From JAKSSM01 sp045629065 (GTDB taxonomy: Bacteria; Bacillota; Clostridia; Peptostreptococcales; Anaerovoracaceae): 60,610 nucleotides of DNA. This document shows, one piece after another, positions 8,931 through 16,404 of the stretch. The stretch covers positions 1-60,610 of the forward strand of contig JAZQQK010000040.1 of NCBI GenBank assembly GCA_045629065.1, read 5' to 3'. The notes under the pieces were generated by a model. The model was not told the origin of the DNA. It worked only from the letters and a program-made list of their open reading frames with translations, and ran no database searches. Each line of letters begins with the position of its first letter. Position 1 is the stretch's first letter. The position numbers were made by a program, and so were the translations under genes.

Positions 8931-11303
8931 ATGAAAAAGACACAGTTTATAGATTTATACAAAAATATACAAAAGACTTGGGTTTCTTTCTTTTCGATGG
9001 TAATCTTCGTCATTCTTGGAATAGCACTTTTTCTTAGTCTAACATGGGGCAGCGAAAGCATCGAAATGACTGCCGCTAAAGAGTTCTCTGATTATCACAT
9101 GCAAGACCTTGAAGCGATTAATCCCTATGGCTTTTTAGAAAGTGACATCGATAAAGTAAGAGCACTCGATGACGTTACTTATGCTGATGGTACGTATGTA
9201 GATTACCTCTTCTTTTCGCATGAAGGAAGCCGTGAGCAAGCAAAGGTAGTTGCCCTTACAGAAAACACAAATCAGCTAACAAAAGTTTTAGGAAATATTC
9301 CGACTAAAGAAAACGAGATAGCCGTTGAAATGTGCTGGGCCGAAAAAAATAACATCAAAATAGGCAATCACATTGCATTTATTGATGATGACACTTATAC
9401 CGTAACTGCACTTGTTGAGTCGCCGGCATATGAATCTAACAGTCCGTCAAGTTATGGTGTATCCTTGGGCCTAGCAGCTCCGGTTTCTTGTGTCATGTTT
9501 ACTGATAAGTCGGCTTTCGAAAGCAAAGCTCCAAACGGCTATACCAACATATTGATTTACTCCGATAAGCTTAATGAAAACCTTTTCACTTCTAAAGAAT
9601 ATAGGGAAAGTTCTAAAGAGTTAAAAGAAAAAGTATTAGATATTCTAGATGCAACTGTACTTAATAGAGATCAAGTTGGTGGAATCGTGGTAATTAATAA
9701 AACCTCAGAAGCAAGCGGTGCTTTAAGCTATTCGTTATCATCTCTCCTCGTAATCATTAGCCTGTTAATCTGTTACAGTACAGTTACTCGTATAGTAAAA
9801 AAACAAAGGATTTTGCTTGGCACAAAAAAAGCTCTTGGATTCTCAAGAGCGGAGGTCACTAGCTTTTATATGCTCTATTCCGGATCTGCAGCTATTTTAG
9901 GCTCAGTCATAGGGGTTCTCATCGCACGGTTTGTTTTGGAACCCGTCATCGTATCTCAAATGCAAAACAACTTCGTTATGCAAACTGTCGTTTACCAGTT
10001 CGATATTAAAGATGCACTTATCATATCTGGAATTGAAATAGTCCTTATTCTTCTGGCAGCCTATATCGCCTGCGCATCGACGCTTAAAATAGAAGCAACC
10101 AAGCTTCTTGCTGGAGACACGCCTCCTCAAAGCAAAACACGATTCTATGAGAAATTCGGCCTATGGAAAAAGCTTCCTCTGCTCAGTAAAACCATAATAA
10201 ATAATTTCTTTACGGATCATATGCGTGTGTTCGCAACTCTAGTTGGAATTATCGGTTGCACTGCCCTTCTTGCATGCGGCCTTTCATTTAACAATTCGCT
10301 GCTTAACACTTTACCATACCATTTTGAAAGCCTGCAATCATATGACAATGTTGTATACTATGACGGCTTATTAGATTCAAAAGAATCAATTTCGGATTTG
10401 TTGGATGCTTACAAAATAGAGCGAGCTGATGCTTATGCAGGCTTTGGTAATTATACTATGCCTGATGGAAAGAGTGTACCTTCTTCAGTCGTCGTTTCTG
10501 ATGATATAAACTTCTCCAAAATGTTCAATCTTATTGACAAAGAAGGAAACGAAGGAAATCTTTCTCGCGGAGTATGGCTTGGAGATGCTTTGGCAGATAA
10601 ATATAAATTAAATGTTGGCGATGAGCTTCTGTTTACGGATTCTGTTGGCGATGAATATAAATTACAAATCGATGGTATCTGCAAATATTACGGTTCCGGC
10701 ATGATGACATTTATGGATGATTCTACTTATGAAAAGCTTTCCGGCAAAACGTACATAAAAAATGCCTTTTTGGTCAATACAGGTGATATTTCAGAAAGCG
10801 ATTTCAAAAAACTTAATGCGGAATTAAACAACCGAGAAGGATTTGTCCTCAACTATGCTTTTAAGAAGATCAGTTCCGCTGAAATCGAAGCCGTGAACGG
10901 CGTATTCACCCTTATTTCAGGGCTTTATCTAGGAATGTCCGTCGCAATGGCTTTGATGGTAGTTCTCAATTTGCTCAAGACCTTTGTGAGTGAGAAAAAG
11001 AAAGAACTGATAGTTTTAATGATAAATGGATATGGCGCCAAGCAGGCAAAGAAATATATCTATAGCGATACTATATTATTATCTATCGTCGGTATTATTT
11101 TAGGTTTACTAACTGGAACTCTAATCAGCACTATTTCAATCAACTCCATTGCAACAGAAACCTCACATTTTATTCATGGTCTAAATCCTATGGCGTGTCT
11201 AATAAGCGTTGCAACTACGATTGTGCTAATCGTAATCATGAGCATTATCTCTTTAAGGGAAATCGACAAGTTCAAGCTCACCGATGTGAATTCAGTTTTT
11301 TAG
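8931..11303 (+). CDS. ABC transporter permease, two FtsX domains, without its own ATPase gene
   Basis: 790 residues from the ATG at 8931. The frame is open from 8808, but a promoter lies in that stretch and the paralogue at 3296-5686 begins at the same point (MKKTQFIDLYKNIQKTWVS versus MKKTHFLELIKTIGRTKVS). Same layout as the paralogue: N-terminal TM, extracellular domain, FtsX domain (about 275-405), second extracellular domain, and FtsX domain with the conserved cytoplasmic loop EKKKELIVLMINGYG near residue 695. No ATPase gene accompanies it. It probably uses the GAF-ATPase of the divergent operon, so two permeases may share one engine or form a heterodimer. The ribosome binding site (AAGGT) is weak. 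Confidence 0.9.
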   Translation: MKKTQFIDLYKNIQKTWVSFFSMVIFVILGIALFLSLTWGSESIEMTAAKEFSDYHMQDLEAINPYGFLESDIDKVRALDDVTYADGTYVDYLFFSHEGSREQAKVVALTENTNQLTKVLGNIPTKENEIAVEMCWAEKNNIKIGNHIAFIDDDTYTVTALVESPAYESNSPSSYGVSLGLAAPVSCVMFTDKSAFESKAPNGYTNILIYSDKLNENLFTSKEYRESSKELKEKVLDILDATVLNRDQVGGIVVINKTSEASGALSYSLSSLLVIISLLICYSTVTRIVKKQRILLGTKKALGFSRAEVTSFYMLYSGSAAILGSVIGVLIARFVLEPVIVSQMQNNFVMQTVVYQFDIKDALIISGIEIVLILLAAYIACASTLKIEATKLLAGDTPPQSKTRFYEKFGLWKKLPLLSKTIINNFFTDHMRVFATLVGIIGCTALLACGLSFNNSLLNTLPYHFESLQSYDNVVYYDGLLDSKESISDLLDAYKIERADAYAGFGNYTMPDGKSVPSSVVVSDDINFSKMFNLIDKEGNEGNLSRGVWLGDALADKYKLNVGDELLFTDSVGDEYKLQIDGICKYYGSGMMTFMDDSTYEKLSGKTYIKNAFLVNTGDISESDFKKLNAELNNREGFVLNYAFKKISSAEIEAVNGVFTLISGLYLGMSVAMALMVVLNLLKTFVSEKKKELIVLMINGYGAKQAKKYIYSDTILLSIVGIILGLLTGTLISTISINSIATETSHFIHGLNPMACLISVATTIVLIVIMSIISLREIDKFKLTDVNSVF

Positions 11304-11324
11304 TATAAGTTAATAAAGATAATA

Positions 11325-11358
11325 AAAAAGAGACTCTTTTAGAAAAGAGTCTCTTTTT
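11325..11358. terminator. Bidirectional terminator between permease and tsf
   Basis: Near-perfect palindrome: the arm at 11325-11340 begins with five A and the arm at 11343-11358 ends with five T, pairing through agagactctttt. With U-tracts on both strands it can end the plus-strand permease and the minus-strand rpsB-tsf transcript. Confidence 0.88.
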
Positions 11359-11382
11359 AATTCATTTTGATATTATTGAGAA

Positions 11383-12477
11383 TTACATTCCCATCTGCTT
11401 TGCAACTTCTTCTGCAAAGTTTTCTTCCTTCTTTTCGATACCTTCGCCTACTTCGAAACGAACAACCTTTGCAATCTTGAGATCCTTGCTTACGGATTCA
11501 AGATACTTAGCTACAGTCTGCTTACCGTCTTCAGCTCTTACATAAACCTGATCCATTAAGCAGATGTCCTTTAATTCCTTTGCAATACGACCTTCAACTA
11601 AGCCCATGAAAATCTTGTTTTCACAGATATTAGCCTTGTCAGCAACTGCGAGCTCAGCGAGCTTTGGCTTAGCTTCTTCTGAAAGGAAGTTTGGTAAATA
11701 GTTGAAGTTGAAGCTCTTGTCAGCTCTCTTTTCAGCAAGAACTGCAGTATCTTCTGCGCTCCAAACACCCTGAACAGCCTTGTCTAATAATGCGTTTAAG
11801 ATTGGCTTAGGAAGTGTGAATGGGTCGTTTAATGCACTTTCAAGAGTAATGTTCTTCATCTTTGCGAGCTCGTCAGCAGAGATTTCATCTCTTGATACAT
11901 ACTGAGGATTCATAGCTGCAACTTGCATTGCAACGTTCTTTAATGCTTCCTTAGCAGCATCAGAAGTATCACCGTTACCAGCGATTACAACACCGATTCT
12001 GCCGCCGCCGTGAACGTATGATGTAACTACGTCGCCAGAAGCCTTTTCGATTCTTCTTACGGACATGTTTTCACCAATCTTAGCGATCTTTGCAGTTAAA
12101 ACTTCTTGAACTGTGGAGCCTTCGAATGCCATAGCCTTGAAAGCTTCGATATCTGTATTAGTTGCAGTTAATGCAAGCTTTGCGAGATCTTCTGTAAATG
12201 TAATGAATTCTTCATTCTTAGAAACGAAGTCTGTTTCAGAGTTAACTTCTACTAAAGCAGCGGACTTTTGATCAGCAGCTAAAGCGATCTTAACTAAACC
12301 TTCTGCAGCAACTCTTCCAGCCTTCTTTGCAGCCTTTGCGAGTCCCTTTTCCTTTAAATAGTCAACAGCCTTGTCCATGTTGCCGTCAGTTTCTACAAGA
12401 GCCTTCTTGCAGTCCATCATTCCGGCACCAGTCATTTCTCTTAATTCCTTAACCATTTGGGCAGTTACAGCAGCCAT
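11383..12477 (-). CDS. tsf: Elongation factor Ts
   Basis: 364 residues; it recycles EF-Tu by exchanging GDP for GTP. The N-terminal UBA-like domain carries the classical sequence VKELREMTGAGMMDCKKAL, followed by DFVSKNEEF of the core domain. Two dimerisation-type subdomains follow, with a longer C-terminal part than in E. coli (283 residues), as is common in Clostridia. It starts 18 bp after rpsB in the conserved rpsB-tsf order and should share its promoter and leader. Confidence 0.97.
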   Translation of the reverse strand: MAAVTAQMVKELREMTGAGMMDCKKALVETDGNMDKAVDYLKEKGLAKAAKKAGRVAAEGLVKIALAADQKSAALVEVNSETDFVSKNEEFITFTEDLAKLALTATNTDIEAFKAMAFEGSTVQEVLTAKIAKIGENMSVRRIEKASGDVVTSYVHGGGRIGVVIAGNGDTSDAAKEALKNVAMQVAAMNPQYVSRDEISADELAKMKNITLESALNDPFTLPKPILNALLDKAVQGVWSAEDTAVLAEKRADKSFNFNYLPNFLSEEAKPKLAELAVADKANICENKIFMGLVEGRIAKELKDICLMDQVYVRAEDGKQTVAKYLESVSKDLKIAKVVRFEVGEGIEKKEENFAEEVAKQMGM

Positions 12478-12495
12478 AATTGTACCTCCTAAAAA

Positions 12496-13245
12496 TTATT
12501 CTTCAGTTGGTGCTTCAGCTTCTTCTGCTACTGCTTCTTCTTGAGCTGGAGCTTCGAAGGATTCACCTTGGTTAGATTCGATGACAGCATCAGCCATACG
12601 TCCAGCGATAAGCTTTACGGCTCTGATAGCATCGTCGTTTGCAGGGATTACATAATCAACATCATCTGGGTCACAGTTAGTGTCTACGATACCGATTGTA
12701 GGGATACCGAGGATTCTAGCTTCCTTAACAGCGATTCTTTCCTTCTTAGGGTCTACAATAAAGATTGCACCAGGCATTCCCTTCATATCCTTAATACCGC
12801 CAAGGTACTTTTCGAGCTTATCTCTTTCAGCCTTGAGCTTGATAACTTCCTTCTTTGAAAGCTTTTCGAATGTGCCGTCTTCTTCCATCTTGTTGATGTC
12901 GTTTAACTTCTTAATACGGCCAGCGATTGTCTTGTGGTTTGTAAGGATACCACCAAGCCATCTTTCAGCGATGTAGTACTGACCACAACGTTCAGCTTCA
13001 TCGATAATAGCTTGTTGAGCTTGCTTCTTTGTTCCAACGAAAAGAATTGGCTTACCAGTGTCAGCGACCTTCTTCATAACTTCATAAGCTTCTTCGATCT
13101 TCTGAACTGTCTTCTGTAAGTCGATAATATAGATTCCGTTTCTTTCTGTGAAGATGTAAGGAGCCATCTTAGGGTTCCATCTTCTTGTCTGGTGACCAAA
13201 GTGTACGCCAGCTTCGAGTAATTGTTTCATTGAAATTACTGCCAT
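12496..13245 (-). CDS. rpsB: 30S ribosomal protein S2
   Basis: 249 residues from the ATG at 13245, preceded by AAGGAGAAAAACAAA. The frame extends upstream to 13389, but that stretch holds the structured leader and lacks S2 sequence. The first residues, MAVISMKQLLEAGVHFGHQ, are the typical S2 start. Other S2 signatures are RWNPKMAPYIF and LGGILTN. The C-terminus carries an acidic tail (AEEAEAPTEE). First gene of rpsB-tsf, with a good promoter at 13399-13427 and a 5' leader of about 147 nt. Confidence 0.97.
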   Translation of the reverse strand: MAVISMKQLLEAGVHFGHQTRRWNPKMAPYIFTERNGIYIIDLQKTVQKIEEAYEVMKKVADTGKPILFVGTKKQAQQAIIDEAERCGQYYIAERWLGGILTNHKTIAGRIKKLNDINKMEEDGTFEKLSKKEVIKLKAERDKLEKYLGGIKDMKGMPGAIFIVDPKKERIAVKEARILGIPTIGIVDTNCDPDDVDYVIPANDDAIRAVKLIAGRMADAVIESNQGESFEAPAQEEAVAEEAEAPTEE

Positions 13246-13278
13246 TTTGTTTTTCTCCTTTTTGGTTTGAACTTCCAC

Positions 13279-13336
13279 GTCACCGTCTAAAAATCCGCTT
13301 GCCATAAGCACCCTTATCTCAGGGAATCGCGGTAAC
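13279..13336 (-). ncRNA. Structured 5' leader of rpsB (three-way-junction type)
   Basis: Within the rpsB leader the minus strand can fold into an outer 7-bp stem (13330-13336 with 13279-13285, one G-U pair). It encloses two hairpins: CCCT/AGGG (13311-13324, 6-nt loop) and GCTT/AAGC (13297-13309, 5-nt loop). The fold ends about 20 nt before the Shine-Dalgarno. S2 and other ribosomal proteins often repress their own mRNA by binding such leaders; that role here is inferred. Confidence 0.5.
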
Positions 13337-13398
13337 CAACAGATGGCGTGTGTAAAATATTTTCTAATTGTGGGCATAGAACCACACAATACTGGATA

Positions 13399-13427
13399 AT
13401 CATACTACAAAACGCCTGCAGTTGCAA
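13399..13427 (-). promoter_or_regulatory. Promoter of rpsB-tsf
   Basis: Minus strand: TTGCAA (13427-13422), exactly 17 nt, TATGAT (13404-13399). The predicted transcript starts near 13392 and has a long leader of about 147 nt before the rpsB ATG at 13245. Confidence 0.75.
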
Positions 13428-13437
13428 GCGTTTTTTT
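13410..13437. terminator. Hairpin after the LytTR gene, overlapping the rpsB promoter
   Basis: AACGC and GCGTT arms with an inner TGCA/TGCA pairing. T-tracts occur on both sides, seven T on the plus strand and TTTTG on the minus strand. It could terminate the minus-strand LytTR transcript. The rpsB -35 hexamer lies inside the hairpin. Confidence 0.55.
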
Positions 13438-13454
13438 GAGTTTGCTATGATGTT

Positions 13455-13781
13455 TTATTTCTTCTTGTAATACCCAGCAAAAGTTTGCCTAACACGGATA
13501 AAACAATCCCTTCCGACCAGTAGTGTTGAGTCGGTTTTGAAGATTATTGTTTGATGCTGCAGTCTTTTGATTTGCTCCAAATTCACATATGTGTATTTCA
13601 AGCATCTGTAGAATCGTCCGTCCAGGTCTTTTGTAACTTCTTCGAAGCTCTCATAGGAGTAGTGCACATAGTCAGTGGCACGAACTACAACTTTCCTTCC
13701 ATTCAACTGAATGTACAAAATATCCTTAAAAGGAACTATTGCAGTTTCTTCCCTATTGGATAGGAATAAATCTCCAGGCAT
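13455..13781 (-). CDS. Stand-alone LytTR-type DNA-binding regulator
   Basis: 108 residues, consisting almost entirely of a LytTR DNA-binding domain. Typical features are KDILYIQLNGRKVVVRATD (strands 2-3), a helix in SYESFEEVTKDLDG, then FYRCLKYTYVNLEQIKRLQ. No receiver domain or membrane segment is present. The start follows AAAGGAGGGCGAC. The promoter (13811-13840) overlaps an 18-nt palindrome, consistent with autoregulation. It is divergent from the PH-like gene at 14089, the obvious candidate target. It could also act with a distant histidine kinase or inhibitor. Confidence 0.85.
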   Translation of the reverse strand: MPGDLFLSNREETAIVPFKDILYIQLNGRKVVVRATDYVHYSYESFEEVTKDLDGRFYRCLKYTYVNLEQIKRLQHQTIIFKTDSTLLVGRDCFIRVRQTFAGYYKKK

Positions 13782-13810
13782 GTCGCCCTCCTTTCAGATT
13801 TTTTCTCACC

Positions 13811-13840
13811 ATTACACTGCGCAAATTAATTATTGCTCAA
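13811..13840 (-). promoter_or_regulatory. Promoter of the LytTR gene
   Basis: Minus strand: TTGAGC (13840-13835), 18-nt spacer, TGTAAT (13816-13811). The -35 lies within the palindrome at 13828-13845. Confidence 0.5.
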
Positions 13841-13845
13841 TAATT
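13828..13845. promoter_or_regulatory. Perfect 18-nt palindrome, candidate operator
   Basis: aattattg-ct-caataatt, perfect dyad symmetry. It overlaps the -35 of the LytTR gene and would suit autorepression. Predicted from symmetry and position only. Confidence 0.5.
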
Positions 13846-13928
13846 TTATGAAATAAATATCACCTGCAATAATTCGTATTTTTATGTGTTGTTTTTAGGG
13901 CGATTTTGCAAAGCCACCCTTTCGTTCT

Positions 13929-13944
13929 ATGCTAGCAATAGCAT
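13929..13944. promoter_or_regulatory. Second palindrome in the LytTR / PH-like intergenic region
   Basis: atgcta-gcaa-tagcat, perfect 6-4-6 inverted repeat, midway between the two divergent genes. Apart from the two palindromes and the LytTR promoter, the 307-bp intergenic region (13782-14088) shows no other clear element. Confidence 0.35.
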
Positions 13945-14088
13945 TTATTCACAGTTCCTTAACAAATTTTACCCTTTTATTTATACATTCTTATCGGTTT
14001 ATAGGCTTTTCAAAACAGCAATTTAATCAGCTTATGGCATACAATATATGTATAGAACAAATTACTCGCTTATGAACGGAGGATTATC

Positions 14089-14511
14089 ATGGCAGACGTT
14101 TTACAAGAGAACTTAAAAAAGATTGTTAAAGAAGGCGAAGAAGTTATCTGGAGCGGTCATCCAGTAGCTGAAGCTAAGGCTTTATTTAAAAAGGACCCAA
14201 TTGACGGAACATTATATGTAATCACTAACAAGAGAGTCATCACAGTAAGAAAGAATTTCAACAAGTACAATGTTGTAAACTTATCAACAATACACAATGT
14301 ACAATTCTTTACTGATGAAGATGGTAATGTAAGCTTTGTTGTAGGAAAGAAATTCAGCAATCCAACTAAGAAGTCAGTAATCAAAGGCTCATTATCAAAT
14401 TATCCATGGATGGATGCATTGCACACTGATTGCGAAGGTTTTGTAATGTATGCTCTCCCTGACAAAGGCGAAATTTTCCAGGAAACATTAAAGCAATACG
14501 TAAACTTCTAA
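14089..14511 (+). CDS. Small cytoplasmic protein with PH-like domain
   Basis: 140 residues with no signal peptide or membrane segment. Residues ~15-110 follow the bacterial PH-domain pattern: EGEEVIWSGHPVAEA, then TLYVITNKRVITVRK, then NVVNLSTIHNVQFF, strands typical of PH-like proteins such as the YdbS/YokE group. The last 35 residues (LPDKGEIFQETLKQYV) form a helix. The start follows CGGAGGATTATC. Codon choice leans strongly to TTA and ACA, suggesting good expression. It is divergent from the LytTR regulator. The function is unknown, and the domain call is from pattern recognition. Confidence 0.75.
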   Translation: MADVLQENLKKIVKEGEEVIWSGHPVAEAKALFKKDPIDGTLYVITNKRVITVRKNFNKYNVVNLSTIHNVQFFTDEDGNVSFVVGKKFSNPTKKSVIKGSLSNYPWMDALHTDCEGFVMYALPDKGEIFQETLKQYVNF

Positions 14512-14525
14512 ATATATACCAAGTC

Positions 14526-14592
14526 AAAAAGAGGCACTCTGAAGTAACCCCTATCCCCCAAACATGGGGCTCACTTCGGAATGCCTCTTTTT
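14526..14592. terminator. Long bidirectional terminator hairpin
   Basis: The 20-nt left arm (14526-14545) and right arm (14573-14592) pair with one mismatch and one G-U. A-tract and T-tract ends serve both strands. The loop contains a further CCCC/GGGG pairing. It ends the plus-strand PH-like gene and the minus-strand thrS transcript. Confidence 0.9.
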
Positions 14593-14604
14593 ATTTACTT
14601 AAAA

Positions 14605-16353
14605 CTATAATGATCTAGTCTTAACTTCCTTGACTAACATGTCAGCGAAGTCTTTAACAGTGAACGCACCGAGTTCGTCCTGCTGCTTGAATGATCTAAC
14701 AGTAACTGTGCCTTCGTTTACTTCCTTTTCACCGATTACGCAGATATAGTTGATTCTTTCGTTACGAGCTTCTCTTAACTTGAAGCCAATCTTTTCGTTT
14801 CTGTCATCGAGTTCTACGCGTAAGCCACAAGCTTCGAGCTCTGCCTTAACCTTTTCTGCATAAGGTACTGCACCTTCCATAACAGTTAAGAGCTTAACCT
14901 GAACTGGAGCTAACCAAAGTGGGAACTTACCAGCAAAGTGTTCTGTGATAACGCCGATGAATCTTTCGATAGAACCGAATACAACTCTGTGAATCATTAC
15001 TGGAGTGTGCTTTTGTCCATCTGCGCCAGTGTATTCAAGGTTGAATCTACCAGGTAACTGGTAGTCTAACTGAATAGTACCGCACTGCCATGTTCTACCT
15101 AATGAATCCTTGATGTGGAAGTCGAGCTTAGGGCCATAGAATGCGCCATCGCCTGGGTTGATATGATATGTCTTGCCGATTGATGTAATAGCATCTGCTA
15201 AAGCGTTTTCAGCCTTTTCCCAATCTTCACGAGTACCGATGTGGTCATCTGGCATTGTTGAAAGTTCAATAGTATATGAAAGTCCGAATAAATCATAAAC
15301 TTCATCGAATAACTTAGCAATACGAACTACTTCCTCTGTAATCTGTTCCTTTGCGAGAAGGATGTGAGCATCGTCTTGAGTGAAAGCTCTTACTCTGAAC
15401 ATTCCGTGAAGAGCGCCAGAGAGTTCATGTCTATGTACATTACCTAATTCACCATAACGAAGTGGTAAATCTCTGTATGAACGTGGTTCCAAATCGTAAA
15501 CAAGGATTGATCCTGGGCAGTTCATTGGCTTGATTGCAAAGTCTTCTTCATCGATTACTGTAGTATACATGTTCTCTTTGTAGTGATCCCAGTGACCGGA
15601 AGTTTCCCAAAGAGTTCTCTTCATGATCTGTGGAGTCATAATTTCTACATAATCCCATTTCTTATGAACTTCTCTCCAGTATTCGATTAAGTTGTTTCTT
15701 AATATCATTCCCTTTGGAAGGTAGAATGGGAAGCCAGGAGCTTCATCTCTGAATGCGAATAAACCAAGATCTCTGCCGAGTTTTCTATGGTCTCTCTTCT
15801 TTGCTTCTTCAAGCATATTGATGTATGCGTCTAACTCTTCTTGTGAAGGGAAAGCAGTAGCATAGATTCTTTGGAGCATTGCTCTGTTGGAATCGCCTCT
15901 CCAATAAGCTCCAGCTACTGACATGAGCTTGAAAGCCTTGATATCAGAAGTCTTTTCCATGTGTGGTCCAGCACAGAGATCAGTGAAATCTCCTTGAGTG
16001 TACATAGAAATAACTGCATCTTCTGGAAGGTCATTAATCAATTCTACTTTGTAGTCTTGGTTTCTTTCCTTAAAGAACTTGAGAGCTTCTTCTCTAGAAA
16101 CTTCGCTTCTTACGAGTGGAAGGCTTGCAGAGCAAATCTTCTTCATTTCCTTTTCAATTGCCTTAAAATCTTCTTCTACGAAAACGTGGTCGGATTCCAT
16201 GTCATAGTAGAAGCCGTTGTCAATAGCAGGTCCGATAGCGAACTTTGTATTTGGCCATAAGTGCTGAATAGCCTGCGCCATAATATGTGATGTTGTATGT
16301 CTATAAGTCTTACGGACTTGTTCATCTTCCCAATTAAGTTTTTCTTTTGCCAT
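14605..16353 (-). CDS. thrS: Threonyl-tRNA synthetase, form lacking the TGS domain
   Basis: 582 residues; charges tRNA-Thr. It begins directly with the editing domain (HTTSHIMAQA near residue 18 supplies the HxxxH zinc/editing motif, DLCAGPH near 127). The class II catalytic core follows with FAIKPMNCPGS, HRHELSGALHG, RVRAFTQDDAHI and the motif 3 region HRVVFGSIERFIG, then the anticodon-binding domain. The N-terminal TGS domain (~60 residues) of E. coli-type ThrRS is absent. Only 51 nt separate it from the preceding gene, so it cannot be hidden upstream, and there is no room for a T-box leader. RBS AAGGAGAAATAAA. Confidence 0.96.
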   Translation of the reverse strand: MAKEKLNWEDEQVRKTYRHTTSHIMAQAIQHLWPNTKFAIGPAIDNGFYYDMESDHVFVEEDFKAIEKEMKKICSASLPLVRSEVSREEALKFFKERNQDYKVELINDLPEDAVISMYTQGDFTDLCAGPHMEKTSDIKAFKLMSVAGAYWRGDSNRAMLQRIYATAFPSQEELDAYINMLEEAKKRDHRKLGRDLGLFAFRDEAPGFPFYLPKGMILRNNLIEYWREVHKKWDYVEIMTPQIMKRTLWETSGHWDHYKENMYTTVIDEEDFAIKPMNCPGSILVYDLEPRSYRDLPLRYGELGNVHRHELSGALHGMFRVRAFTQDDAHILLAKEQITEEVVRIAKLFDEVYDLFGLSYTIELSTMPDDHIGTREDWEKAENALADAITSIGKTYHINPGDGAFYGPKLDFHIKDSLGRTWQCGTIQLDYQLPGRFNLEYTGADGQKHTPVMIHRVVFGSIERFIGVITEHFAGKFPLWLAPVQVKLLTVMEGAVPYAEKVKAELEACGLRVELDDRNEKIGFKLREARNERINYICVIGEKEVNEGTVTVRSFKQQDELGAFTVKDFADMLVKEVKTRSL

Positions 16354-16404
16354 TTTATTTCTCCTTATATATCAATTAAATATTTACGCGTTATCTGGAA
16401 TTGT

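Noticed and set aside
13246..13389. N-terminal extension of ribosomal protein S2
   Set aside because: S2 begins with MAVISMKQLLEAG at 13245 with a strong ribosome binding site; the upstream part is the structured leader.
16354..16404. T-box leader or hidden TGS domain before thrS
   Set aside because: Only 51 nt separate thrS from the LCP gene; neither fits.
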